Shown in pieces: positions 20,351 through 31,872 of a stretch of 64,000 nucleotides of DNA; the stretch's first letter is position 1, and each line of letters begins with the position of its first letter. The stretch lies in the NCBI GenBank assembly GCA_030248225.1, contig JASANE010024981.1:159570-223569 (forward strand), in the 5' to 3' direction. Both the position numbers and the translations under genes were made by a program. Below the pieces are notes generated by a model. The model saw only the letters and a program-made list of their open reading frames with translations, did not search any database and was not told where the DNA came from. Source of the stretch: Trileptium ribeirensis (taxonomy: Eukaryota > Nematoda > Enoplea > Enoplida > Thoracostomopsidae).

Positions 20351-23181
20351 AAATATAATCATGTTTTCTCCACTGTGGGTATAACAAAGTGTAATGCTCG
20401 AGGTGAGTAATTAGGTATAGAATATTGAACAGTTGAGCTCGAATATATTTTGACGTCTAACCGAAATTTAGCTTGAATACAAAGTTTTAATTCAACATTT
20501 TAAACTACTAAATTACGAAGTTAATAATACCGTTTTATGGGCATAAAAATATCACATATTATGGACATGTTGATCAGTCAGCAACCTATGTTACCCAAAA
20601 GATAATGTTAGTTCTAGCAATAAAGTACTATACATGGGACCAATATCTACATGTTTTTATAGCAGCCTATGTAGTTAACCGTAACAATTAGAGTCTTTAA
20701 TACAACGGCGAAAAATAACGGAACTGTAGTAAAGCAATTGCCAACCTAGATTATACATCTTACCGCTGGCAGTTCTAACACTGGCTTAGTCTATCGTGGT
20801 ATGAAAAACCGTTAAATTATTACGGTTGAACATTTTTATATTCCAGCTCGAACATACACCAAAAAATATCCGATTGAGTTTAAAGATTTTTCGGTAAATA
20901 TGCATTAGAGTATTTTACAACAATAAATATTTTCTAAAAAAGCACGTATACTAACATTAATAAACTCATGTAAGAACTGGCTATGAGCTTACATCGACCT
21001 TTTGGCGTTATAGCTAATGCTAAGAGACAAATTGTGATTTGAAATGATATCAGTCTAACTAACACTTTTGTGATATATGCTAGCTTTTTTAGATGAGCTG
21101 TCATCAATTACGATGGTATCCCAGCCAGTTCAATAAGATTTTCTCCATACTGAGTTTCTAAATCTAATATGAGGTACTTCCAAAATTGGTCCCGTGTTGG
21201 AGCGAAAAACAATTCTTTTAAACAGATTGTCTTTAAAACAAAATAGCGCAAAAACGTTGCTGCTCAGAAATAAGTGCCAAAAATGTCAGCAGAAGCAGTT
21301 TTGTTAGACCTGAAGCTCAGTCCATATTCGAAAATGTAAGTTGCCAATAATCTACTGGAACTATACATATATTTAATATATATTAACACATCCAGAGAGT
21401 GCTCGATTCAGCACGACCAATCGTTTGTCTTCGCATACGGACTGTAATAAACAAAAGCATACGGTTATAAAACAATGTCGAAATGATGTATCCCACCTCG
21501 CTCTGAATACTGGTTAAAGTTAAATGCGTCCATAGTGAAGAAGCTAAAATACATGCGAATATCTGCTCGCTTTGCAATTAAGCAGAGTGCTAGCAAGGTG
21601 AAAACTGCAGCACCGCTTCATTGGATTGTCTAACAATGATCACACAAATTAGTGACATTCAATATTGGTAAATGACGAAGTTACTTTAGTCTGTAGTCGT
21701 TGGTATCATCCGCCCATTTCGTGATTCGTGTATTTCTCCCACACTTTGGTGTTTCCATGAGCGTATTTGTTTCTCTAATAAAATGTGCAACAACTTCGCA
21801 AGCAACAACATATAACAAAATTAAAACAGATGACACTGCTGTCGCATGCCCTTGTAGATATAAAACGGATCGGATGAAAACCGGTTATATAACTATAAAA
21901 GGCGCTCTGGTGACGTCAGGATTATATGCATTTCACGAAACTAATATGTAACGGCCCGAGATTTTCAGGGATTATTAAAGGAACATCTAAAATAGAAATG
22001 TATCCAAATCTAGGGTCAAAAAAGGGGTCAGTTTAATAAGATGGGCGATCGAATACCGGGGGAGCGTGACCCGAGTATTTTATTGTGTATAATTTGTCGT
22101 TGTTGTGAAATAAAGATGTACCATGATTATAATCTGTTGTATCGTCACGCTCCACCAGCCCGAGGTGCACGGGGTGATTTTGGCACCGCAATGAAATAAT
22201 CGTGATATTAAGCATGGTATCCGCTCGGCCCCAAATGAATTTAATGATATAATATGTATTGTTATAATAATGAGTCATGTATTGTTCAGAAACGGCTGGG
22301 CACTCGGATGGGCCAGCGACGATGGCAATAGTTTCACGATCTCATTTTCCGGTTTCATTGCTTCAGTGCCCTACTGCTGGTCCCGGTGCGTACGCCTAAT
22401 ATCGTATAATAATAATCGATGTATTTGGATGTTGTAAAAATCTATTTTGTACTGCATGTTCGGACAGGTCGGTACGTTACGCGGAATCGTTGGCCAAAAT
22501 TCCAATAAAAGGGGGAATTTTGTAGCAATTCGGATTTCAAGGACCTGTTCTGGCATGCAGTTGTAGCATTAATGAATCATAGAGTGAAGTAAGAAATCAA
22601 ACTTACGGGAAAGAAAAGTGATAGAATTTGTCTAAAACGTTATTTTCATAGGTCTGCTTAAAAGCAAAATTTTATTAGTTTCGGACACTCATGGTAAGGT
22701 AGGCTTATCACATCATCAATAGGGTTCCCCAAGGCCTCAAAATTTTGCGTTCGGGCTAACTTATTCCCCACCAGTAAATACTTAGGGACCCCTAACCAGG
22801 CGTTTAAACACCCAATTTTCAAAGGCTCAACTAAAATAACCAAAACTCCCCAATTTTTCAAGCTCTACACCTACAGGGAGTCTAACCATAACGATCTCGT
22901 CGAAAACCGGGGCCACCTAACCTTACCGGTCCGCGCAGGACCCTGATAATTCTCTCGGGACACCAGATTTTGTTAAATTTTGCACACAAAACGGCCTCTA
23001 ACAGGCCACCTATTGGTTTTACATATAAAATTTTATTTTCATCAGTAGGCGACCAGCCAGGGCATGGATCTGACTCCCCGGCCACCTACGATCCCTAGTT
23101 AATCTAAAAAACTAAATGATTCAAAAATTTTCCTATAAAATTTAAGCCCCTGGGCGCTGGTATACTGTAGCTCACAGAGAA

Positions 23182-23224
23182 CCTCGCGCCGACCAGCGCG
23201 AGGTTTCGTCATTTACGCTGGTCG
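23182..23224. other. Two overlapping, mutually exclusive hairpins
   Basis: CCTCGCGC (23182-23189) pairs with GCGCGAGG (23196-23203) across a 6-nt loop. CGACCAGCG (23190-23198) can instead pair with CGCTGGTCG (23216-23224). The two stems share bases 23196-23198 and one lies in the other's loop, so only one can form at a time. Confidence 0.5.
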
Positions 23225-23498
23225 CTTGTGTGTTTGCCACATATGGCCAATTTATGTGGGCGACAGCTGAGGTTTCTTTTCGTGTCGAATGTCTACACCA
23301 GAGCAGCGGCAATATCATTGTTGGGTGTGGTTTATTACACATATCTATATTGTGTTGGCGCGGCTGATGTCCGAGTTTAGTCTGATTTTGCGCGTATATC
23401 TATGTACATATAAGCTTTTGAGGTTGCAGCGATTTTAAAATTTTAAATTTTGAAGAGAAATCTGAGGGTCCCAGATTGTAGAGGGGGGCTAATCGGAG

Positions 23499-23505
23499 TA
23501 TAAAA
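23499..23505 (+). promoter_or_regulatory. TATA-box-like sequence
   Basis: TATAAAA in a GC-rich context, followed by GGCTCGGCACAGCGTCGG. No gene can be assigned downstream. Possibly the core promoter of a retroelement LTR or an unrecognised gene. Confidence 0.25.
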
Positions 23506-24353
23506 CAAAATGGCTCGGCACAGCGTCGGGACCAGTCGAGAGAATTGGCCGCACAGTCGGCAGTTGCTTAGGGCGGTTGTCGCCATTTCGGAGTTTTGCT
23601 TTTCGTTTCTTTTTTGTTCTTTCTCACTTTTGATTTTGTGCAGTGGTGTCTCCGGCTGCGTAGACGCAGGGTGGAGCTCTCCCCTGGTGATTCTTCTTGC
23701 TTTCAAAAATTGCGATTAGTAAGGGCTGCCCTTGCGGGTGCTGGTGCGTCCGACGGATGCTTTGCGCACCCGTAAGTGCGAGCCCGTACAATTTCAAAAG
23801 AAAAAGCGTGCAAAATTGTTCATAGAAATTTCTAGTCTCGACTGGTTCCCCGTTCGCCGGGTCGCGCTTTGTATTTGAGACGCGGGGGGGCGTATAGTAG
23901 AGTAGCCTAATGTGCGCCCATAGATTTTACTGAACTCAGTCATTCGCACATTTTATTGCCTAACTTCATAACAGTACATTTTATAATGATGAAATTTCTC
24001 ATAGCCTTTGTCCATACCTGTACGAACACATGGGTAAAATTTCATGTTTTAGGGGCGACAAAAACTATCGTTACATATTTCGGAACCTCAAAAAATGGCT
24101 CATGGAGCAAATTAAGGCACGGTTCTCAATGTGCTCTAATAGGGTACTAATTTGCTCCAGGGGTGTCTTAAAGTGAGCCGTGTATTTTTATCAACTATAG
24201 TTGAGTTGAGTTCGCTTGATCGGGGTGACTTTTGGTTGATAATCTCGACGACGTTTTTGCGAAAGAGCTTTTGAAATGGAATTGTGTGTTAAAACTCTTT
24301 TTGGACAGCGGCAGCTATTAATTATTTTTCCGCACTGTTTTATACGAGCCATT

Positions 24354-24472
24354 GTATATATTCTACTTAGAAAAATTTATCATTGGAAAAAATTTAAACT
24401 TTCTATTTACTTTCTAAATTTCACTTTCAATTTAATAATCATAAGGAGGTTATAAGGGTTGAACAAGTTTTT
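24354..24472. repeat. Direct repeat of about 118 bp, copy 1
   Basis: Starts GTATATATTCTACTTAG and ends GGTTATAAGGGTTGAACAAG. Closely similar to 25709-25826, 1355 bp downstream in the same orientation. Confidence 0.85.
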
Positions 24473-25708
24473 GGAAAGTTTATGGCTTCGCCACAGGGAC
24501 CCGGAAATCCGCAAAAAGAACCCTATAAGTTTATAACATTTGCAAATATGAAACAGCGGCAAGCATGATAATTTTGTTATACCATGGGGTTGGATTTGTG
24601 AAACACTATGTTATGAGCGCAGTACAGCGAAGCACATGCTCAGAATGCAGATGGTGAAAACAATGACACAGCCCGACGGCTGCAACAGTAACAAAAATAA
24701 TTATAATCGCGCAATTAACAATAGGACTGTGCGGGTCTTATATCAGCTTCTAGGCCAGCTGTGTTCGGTAACCCCGCCTGCATGTGCGTCATTATGGATC
24801 GACAAATAAGCGTAATTTAGGGTACTGCTCCGGTTTTCGAACTACACCCAGTAGTCGGCTCGCGACACCCTTTCACGTGCCGTCCCATCTAGAAATGTTG
24901 CATCTAAGGGTATAAATAAATTTTAGTCTATAACGGATGGAGTTACGAAAACACAGTGTTTTGTTTCTGTACTAATGGGTGTGCGGTAGATTTAGTAAGT
25001 GAATTAGATTTGCGACAGTGGTGTTACTTGGATTTTGTCTTACAGGAGCAGGAGGCTGTGATACCCTTCAACAAAATAGTATCATGTGCAAGGTCGTGTA
25101 GCTATACGGAGTACGTTATTGCGGCTCGTATTGCTATACGAAGTAGGTTAGGTTGAGCTATACGAAGTACGTTACCCCTGGTTTTAGACAACGAAAACCA
25201 TATTTTCAGTTATCCCCTGTTTTAGACTACACGAGCCGCTTTGACGGCTCGTGTAGCTATACGAACGATTTTGGCTCCAAAAATCGATAAATAGCGGTTT
25301 AGCAGCAGGGCTTATAGAATCGCTGTTTATCATTATATACTACGTGTATACGAATAATCTGGTATAGACTAACGTAGGACTGCTGGAAAAAAACAGCGCA
25401 TTGGGATCTCTTTTGGGCTTAAGTGCACGGTCATTTTATTGGTGTTGACCAAACGGTTACTGGAATCACTGGCTTATTATCACAGGCTACTGGATTATTG
25501 TTTTCGTTAATCATTTGTGTTGTGTCAGTGGAACCGAGCAAGCAGCCGACAAGGCAAGATGCATTTGAAACCTGCGTCGGGTAAAGGCATACTCATTGAT
25601 CGATAAGGCCTAAGGTGTAAGTTTTTCAGAACATAGGACATCGAGACGGAACATCTTCAGCGTACGATACCATAACGGTGCAGTCGCACAGACGTAAAAC
25701 GGTTTAGT
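24473..25708. other. Gene-free stretch between the two direct repeats
   Basis: No supported gene. Holds a cluster of GCTATACGRAGTA words (about 25099-25170) and a perfect 12-bp stem-loop at 25227-25256. Confidence 0.5.
25227..25256. other. Perfect stem-loop
   Basis: CTACACGAGCCG (25227-25238), loop CTTTGA, CGGCTCGTGTAG (25245-25256). Twelve base pairs without mismatch. GGCTCGT also occurs just upstream (about 25121), next to the GCTATACGAAGTA words. Confidence 0.6.
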
Positions 25709-25826
25709 GTATATATTTTACTTAGAAAAATTTATCACTGGAAAAAAATTTAAACTTTATTTACTTTCTAAATTTCACTTTCAATTTAATAATCATAAGG
25801 CGGTTATAAGGGTTGAACAACTTTTT
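25709..25826. repeat. Direct repeat of about 118 bp, copy 2
   Basis: Partner of 24354-24472 with a few substitutions and small indels (TATATATTTTACTTAG ... GGTTATAAGGGTTGAACAAC). A 96-codon ORF starting here (25707-25997) runs through the repeat and into unique sequence; it is Lys/Arg-rich and unrecognised, probably chance. Confidence 0.85.
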
Positions 25827-26124
25827 CGCCAAAAATCGATTGCTGAAAGTACAAAAATTAGATTTATGAAACGTCTAAAGAGTAGGTCGACGATGTCAAA
25901 GACTATACTGTATGTTCCTTTAATGGTACAAAATAACAATAGAAAACGTTTACGTATTTGTTGGCACGTGTTTACGGATGTTCCACATATTTTGTAGTAT
26001 GTTCGTCTTTCTATTCAACTAGATTCAACTTTGGCGCAGATTAAGGGCACTGACGCAAATTAGGACCTATCCGGCGCACATTTGGAACTTTTTAGTAAAA
26101 TTGGTGTCATGTTGGAATCTTGTA

Positions 26125-28030
26125 ATGGCTCATTTACGTTAATTTGTGTGCACCGTGACCTAGCTATGTCCTAATAGTGGGCGGTGACTGTCAGCATGTC
26201 CGTGTAACAGCGTAGCTACGACGACGGACATATGTGACAGTCTGCCGGGACTGTGTGGATTTTTTTATCAGTCAGCGCTGACTATATAATATGTCCTTAA
26301 TAGCCCAAAAACACAGTATAGCATATCGGACGTAGATATCTTAATGTATAAATGATGTTATGGGGCAAGTTTTGTCAGCTGTCCAACGCTGTAAATTTAA
26401 ATTTTGGCAATTGTCCAACGCTGTAAATTTAAATTTTGGCAGTTGTCCAGCGCGGGAAATTCAAATTTTGGCAGCGGTCCAGCGCAGGAAATTCAAATTT
26501 TGGCAGCTATTAAACGCTGCAAATTTAAATTCTGACACAGCGCGGGAAATTAAAATTTCGGCAGTTGTCCAGCGCGGGAAATTCAAACTTTGGCAGTTGT
26601 CCAGCACGGCAAATTCAAATTTTGGCAGTAGTCCAGCGCGGGAAATTCAAATTTTGGCGGTTGTATAGTGCGGGAAATTCAAATTTTGGCAGCTATCCAA
26701 CGCTGCAAATTTAAATTTCGACACAGCGCGGGAAATTAAAATTTCGGCAGTTGTCCAGCGCGGGAAATTCAAACTTTGGCAGTTGTCCAGCACGGCAAAT
26801 TCAAATTTTGGCAGTAGTCCAGCGCGGGAAATTCAAATTTTGGCGGTTGTATAGTGCGGGAAATTCAAGTTTTGGCAGCTGTCCAACGCTGTAAATTTAA
26901 ATTTTGGCAGTTGTCCAGCGCGGGAAATTCAAATTTTGGCAGCGGTCCAGCGCAGGAAATTCAAATTTTGGCAGCTATTAAACGCTGCAAATTTAAATTC
27001 TGACACAGCGCGGGAAATTAAAATTTCGGCAGTTGTCCAGCGCGGGAAATTCAAACTTTGGCAGTTGTCCAGCACGTCAAATTCAAATTCTGGCAGTTGT
27101 CCAGCACGGGAAATTCAAATTTTGGCAGTTGTCCAGAGCGGGAAATTCAAATTTTGGCAGTTGTCCAGCGCGGGAAATTTAAATTTTGCAGTTGTGCAGC
27201 GCGGGAAATTCAAATTTTGGCAGCTGTCCAGCGCGGAAAATTCAAATTTTGGCAGCTGTCCAGCGCGGGAAATTTAAATTTTGCAGTTGTGCAGCGCGGT
27301 AAATTCAAATTTTGGCAGTTGTTCAGCGCGGGAAATTCAAATTTTGGCAGTTGCCCAGCGCGTTAAATTGAAATTTTGGCAGTTGTCCAGCGTGGGGAAT
27401 TCAAATTTTGGCAGTTGTGCAGCGCGGGAAATTCAAATTTTAGCAGCTGTCCAGCGCGGGAAATTCAAATTTTGGCAGTTGTCCTGTGCGGGAAATTGAA
27501 ATTTTGGCAGTTGTCCAGCTGTGGAAATTCAAATTTTGGCATTTGTCCAGCGCGGGAAATTCAAATTTTGGCAGCTGTCCAACGCTGCAAATTTAAACTT
27601 TGCAGTCGCGCAGGATATTCAAACTGTGGCAGTTGTTCAGCGCGGGAAATTCAAATTTTGATAGCTCTTCAACGCTTTAAATTTAAATTTTGGGAGTTGT
27701 CCAGCGCGGGAAATTCAAATTTTGACACTGGTCCAGCGTGGTAAATTCAAATTTTGGCAGTTGTCCAGCGCGGGAAACCCAATTTCAGCAGTCATACAAT
27801 GCGCGAAATTTAAATTTTGACAGCTGTCTTGCGCGGCAATAGTGCGCCGAGACTCATCTATTTGTCCAGTCCAGTCCGCCATGACGCCCAGCTTATCAAA
27901 CGCACCTAGCTAAGTAAATGCGGACAAAACAGATAGTCTGCCGTGACTGTTGATTGTCCCAACAAGTGAAACTAGACTGTTGAGACATAGCTAGGTCACG
28001 GCGAACACAATTTAACGTAAACGAGCCATA
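26125..28030. mobile_element. Terminal-inverted-repeat DNA element containing a minisatellite
   Basis: The left end (26125-26170) starts ATGGCTCATTTACGTTAA and runs to CCGTGACCTAGCTATGTC. The right end (27984-28030) is its reverse complement with about 4 differences in 45 bp. Between them lie AGTCTGCCGKGACTGT at both ends in direct orientation, an inner inverted pair ATGTCCGT/ACGGACAT around GTAGCTAC near 26195-26235, and the 32-bp minisatellite. No transposase ORF is present, so it is a non-autonomous element. The superfamily is not determined; flanks do not give an unambiguous target duplication. Confidence 0.72.
26380..27840. repeat. Minisatellite, 32-bp unit, about 45 copies
   Basis: Consensus unit GGCAGTTGTCCAGCGCGGGA followed by AATTCAAATTTT; exact 32-bp spacing is seen for example between 27124 and 27156. 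Variants have GCTGT or GCTGC for GCGGG with AAATTTAAATTT. Because 32 is not a multiple of 3, all three frames cycle through the same peptide words, and the five long plus-strand ORFs here are artefacts of the repeat. Confidence 0.95.
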
Positions 28031-28246
28031 AATAAGTTGAGATTTATCAATTGAAAACGATTAATATTTAGATCATTATAGAGCTTAGGTTATACCCTAC
28101 AAATCGATATAAAAATCGTAGCGTTCCGTTCAAATTATCATATACAATTAACATAATAAAAAATACAAAAAATGCTAAAAAATGAAAAAAAAATCACATT
28201 TTAACTAATGAAACAGATAAAACCAATAAGCAAACGGCGCGCATTG

Positions 28247-28756
28247 TGCGGCGTTCACGTTATAATGTCCCCAACGTTTGGAACCTATGTATCCCACACA
28301 GTGTCAGACACACTGTTGACAACAGGGTGTCTTAGACACCCCCATGTTTTTAATAAATTTTTTCAACAGTAGCTAGTTACGCGTATTAGCACTTGCCGAC
28401 AGTGTCAGGCACACCGTGTCGTCTGGCAGTTTTATTGACACTGTTCGGAATTATTTGAGCAATGTTCATATGGGCTAGATACAAATATCGAGAATTTAGG
28501 AAAAACTCCACAGGACAGTTGACTAATAAACCGCATTCGCTACAGACGGTGTCCGTTATAGATAATTCGCGCCAAATTGGTAGCTAAGGGTGTGTACGAC
28601 ACTGTCTAGAAAAAATTTAGTAGCTAAGGGTGTGTCGTACACCCTCGGCATTTGATTTACAGTATGGGTGTCACCCTGACTGTCTATACGGTAGGGTCGC
28701 GACTACAGGGGGTCAAAAGTTCCAAACAGCGGGGACATTATAACGTGAACGCCGCA
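28247..28756. mobile_element. MITE-like element with terminal inverted repeats
   Basis: The left end TGCGGCGTTCACGTTATAAT + GTCCCC is matched by the reverse complement of the right end over 26 bp without mismatch, and the similarity extends to GTTTGGAAC. The 510-bp interior has no ORF and carries several short palindromes of the GGTGTC/GACACC type. The superfamily is not assigned. Confidence 0.75.
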
Positions 28757-29096
28757 TTAGGAACTGCTTGCTTAATCTTTGGAGATTGGTTGCCAAAAAG
28801 TTAAGGATTTGATTGGTCCAAATTCGAAAAATGTGCGCTAAGAAATAAGCTAGTTATCATGCGCTTAACATTGAGTTGCGCATATTAGGAGGTGGCGCAG
28901 ATATGGCTACTCTACTATATTTTTAGTCTTAACTGGTGTGAGTAGGGAAGTAGGGTTTAAAGGGAACACATGGGGAAGGGGGAAGGACACAGGGTCACGG
29001 GAGGGGTAAGGCTATAAAAGAAAAACGAAGTGATCGTTTGCGGTCCAGGCCTGAGAACAATTTTACATGTAGGAGAAAAGAAGGCTTCTCAGGTAA

Positions 29097-29465
29097 TGCG
29101 GCGTTTACGTTATAAGTTGCCCGCCGCGTGGAAGTTCTGTCCACGTATGGCTTACGTAACACCATTAACGATATAGTGTACAGAACACCAACACTATATT
29201 CTAAGCAATTATATATGGTGTTTCGGACACCATCAGCACACAAGTATGGTGTCATGGACACCCTAAACTTCTAGCTGGCGCTTATAAAAATCTTTTGGGA
29301 AGATGCCTTTTTTTTTCCGAACAGGGGGTCACCGGTCACCCCTCCCACCCACCCCCCAAACAAAACTAAAGAAACAAATAGCGAATAGAATCTCACTTAG
29401 CAAAAAATTTCCCAGCCTTTTTTAAACACTGTTCAAATATAACGTGTCGAAGACACCATAGTACA
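29097..29465. mobile_element. Related palindrome-rich element, right end not found
   Basis: Starts TGCGGCGTTTACGTTATAA, a variant of the left terminus of the element at 28247, and contains further GTGTC/GACAC palindromes (29215-29233, 29248-29262, 29444-29456). No matching inverted terminus could be placed; the right boundary given is the last palindrome and is approximate. Confidence 0.45.
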
Positions 29466-29795
29466 ATTTACACGGATCCCGACACCAACGCAGCATAGTA
29501 TGGTGCTTATGACTACCATGCACCATGGTATGGGATCACACAGGGACAAATCTTCCACTCTTATAACAACCCAAAAACCTCCAAAACCACCCCCCCACAA
29601 AAGACCTTCGGACGGGCACTCCACACCATATAGAGACGGTAGAGGGCCGCGTCTGTTTTCGTTCACGTGTAATAACTATCGTTGGGTGGATCCGGACGCT
29701 CCGATGGAGCGACGCATTGTGACCCTTCGTGCGTTATGCCGCTTTTCTTCTCCCCGCAAGTTTTGGCGAATAGTTTTAGGATTTCCCATCAAGCA

Positions 29796-31298
29796 TTAAC
29801 AATTAGTAGGCTGATTAACAATTTGTTCAAAAGCAAAATCACCCATATTACGAGCAAAAAGTGCATGCCCTCCGTTAGTTGAAACGAGTGTAGACCAGTC
29901 CACCGAAGGAATATTGAAATCAGCTGCAACAATTGTGGTTACACTGAGATCCATACGGGAAATATCATTCACAATATCTAAAGGCTCAGTAGGACGATTT
30001 GGAGCTCTATAAAATACTGCAAAGTTAAACACAATATTACGCATAATTAATTGAATAGCAATACCTTCTGATCGAAAATCTTCATTTATTGAGAGGTAAT
30101 TAAAAATAAGAGAGTTTTTACCAGAAAAAGAACCCCTCCGCCATCACAGCGAACGCGATCTTTTCGAAAAACTTGATATTTCTTAGATTCACAAAAGGTG
30201 TTATCCGTGGTATCTTTTAGTTTTGTCTCAGTAATAGCCATCAAATCAGGTCTAACAGTATCAAGAAACAAACTCAAACATTCCTTCTTACTTAACACAC
30301 CATTTGCATTACAAAGAACAAAACACAATTCATCCTCCGCTGACACATATCTCACATCATAGAAAAACCCACTGTCTCTGGCCATTAATGAGGGAGCTGA
30401 TTAGCATACCCATTCGTATTATTGCTGGCACCAATTGTCCCATTCTGAACGCACCCGGTATGACTTGGATGTTGTGGTATTGGCAGTTTCACGACGCTGA
30501 GCGGCTTCCTTCGCTGCCATACGTTCATTGAAAGTCATATCTCGTCGAATCTTAATATTAGGAAATTTCTTCTGTCTAGCAAAGTCAATAAGCATCCTTT
30601 TAGAAGTCGAACTAGCAAGCTTAACTTTAAGAATACGAGGCTTACCGCTGGAGGCAGGAACTCCAGGCATCGAGAATTTCATCACTTTTCAGCAAATCAT
30701 TGTTTAAGTCAGCAACCAACTTTCGAACTAAAGAAACATCAGACTCACCAGTGACAGGATGTAGACCAAAAACAACAACATTGTCCTTTTTGGCCTCCAG
30801 CTCCCTGAGCTCAGCGGTAGCATCAAACACCGCTCGAGTTGTAGCCTTTGGTACAGCCTCGGCAATGCCTTGCAAGAAACTCTCACCCTTGAACTCAGCA
30901 ATAAACTGATCCATTTTACGTTCCAATTGCAGCATACGTTGCTCAAAAGTTGAATTAGGGCTGTCACAAGCATCTCGACGTAGCTGTTGCAATTCGTCTT
31001 TTAAAGATTGAACCGCCACACGTAGATTTGAAAGTTCAACACGACAGGCGGTACAAACGAAAGACAGTCCCACATGCTTCGATGGATCATTCAGCAACCG
31101 AGCATTACTTAAGCTAACTCCGGAGCATTGTTGACCAGAACAAAAACCCTCGCCACAAGCAGCACATGAAATTCTGGGATCAGAGTCGCCATACGACTTA
31201 GAACATTTATTACATATTGATGGCATGATTGTAACAATAAATATGTATATCGTATTTAAAGTAAAATAATATAAACCACCTGAAATACTGGTAAACAT
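29796..31298 (-). pseudogene. CR1-like non-LTR retrotransposon fragment: PHD-type ORF1 and endonuclease start of ORF2
   Basis: ORF1 begins at the ATG at 31226 (MPSICNKCSKSYG) with a PHD-type zinc finger (CNKC ... CAACGEGFC ... FVCTAC), then a coiled coil (about 30990-30900) and VVVFGLHPVTGE, which resembles the start of the RRM-like domain of LINE ORF1 proteins. A frameshift near 30680 leads to SGKPRILKVKLASS and a basic C-terminus ending near 30419. ORF2 starts about 30385 with FVLCNANGVLSKK and MAITETKL, then after another frameshift AADFNIPSVDW, which are endonuclease/exonuclease/phosphatase motifs. It ends abruptly at 29796, before RT. 5' truncation is usual for LINEs, so loss of the 3' part is odd and implies a later deletion. 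Confidence 0.8.
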
Positions 31299-31453
31299 AA
31301 TTCAAAAGTACCACTACAGAAAGGGTATTAATACATACTTTCGAATAATCTCGACTTTTCAATATACATACCTTTGGTCGTGGTGAACTGAAGACGAATT
31401 GCCACTGGCTAGCTTTCAGGGCTTTTTACAGCGGCTGCCATAGCGATTTATTC

Positions 31454-31605
31454 TGGGTATATTCTTTATTCTAGCCATAAATTCCTGTGAATGGAATAAG
31501 TTATGAATATATCTATGCGTGAGCAAGCTTGGGTATATTCTTTATTCTAGCCATAAATTCCTGTGAATAGAATAAGTTATGAATATATCTATGCGTGAGT
31601 AAACT
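31454..31605. repeat. Two tandem copies of a 76-bp unit
   Basis: GGGTATATTCTTTATTCTAG through ATATCTATGCGTGAGYAA occurs at 31455 and again at 31531 with only two or three differences. Confidence 0.9.
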
Positions 31606-31773
31606 TAACCCCACCAACAATCCTATTTTGCAATAACCGATATCGAATCACCATACCCTATTACAGAAAATAGGCTGAATTTCACTCGGTTTTCCGCTAA
31701 CTGGAGATTGGTAAAATTAAATGCAACTGCCAGGAATCTAACAGCCCAATATATAAGCATTCACTCAATTAGA

Positions 31774-31779
31774 TTTATT
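31774..31779 (-). promoter_or_regulatory. Polyadenylation signal of RpS3
   Basis: AATAAA on the minus strand, 94 nt beyond the stop codon; the only canonical hexamer seen close to the 3' end. Confidence 0.55.
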
Positions 31780-31872
31780 CAACATTTTTAATAAAACAAA
31801 CAATGAAACGAGCAACAATATAAACTTATTTCAACAGCAAAACTGGCTACAAGGTATTACTAAATTTCCATA

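Larger units (their letters stand above)
20351..24353. other. Gene-free stretch with scattered promoter-like and hairpin sequences
   Basis: No coding region supported. Notable sites: TATAAAA at 21894-21900 followed by TGACGTCA at 21911-21918; mutually exclusive inverted repeats at 23182-23224; and TATAAAA at 23499-23505 within a locally GC-rich block (about 23450-23920). Some of this could be an LTR of an uncharacterised retroelement (TGTAACGGCC at 21947), but no second copy is present to test that. Confidence 0.45.

Noticed and set aside
19818..20384. ORFs of NFCIFSPIFVF or YKNWRKNTKIG type on both strands
   Set aside because: Products of the 20-bp minisatellite.
21894..21955. TATAAAA plus TGACGTCA plus TGTAACGGCC as an LTR promoter
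   Set aside because: No second copy, no coding region and no boundary could be found; kept only as a note within the gene-free stretch.
26360..27744. Long plus-strand ORFs of FKFWQLSSAGN type
   Set aside because: They are translations of the 32-bp minisatellite, open in every frame because the unit lacks stops; not a repeat-protein gene.
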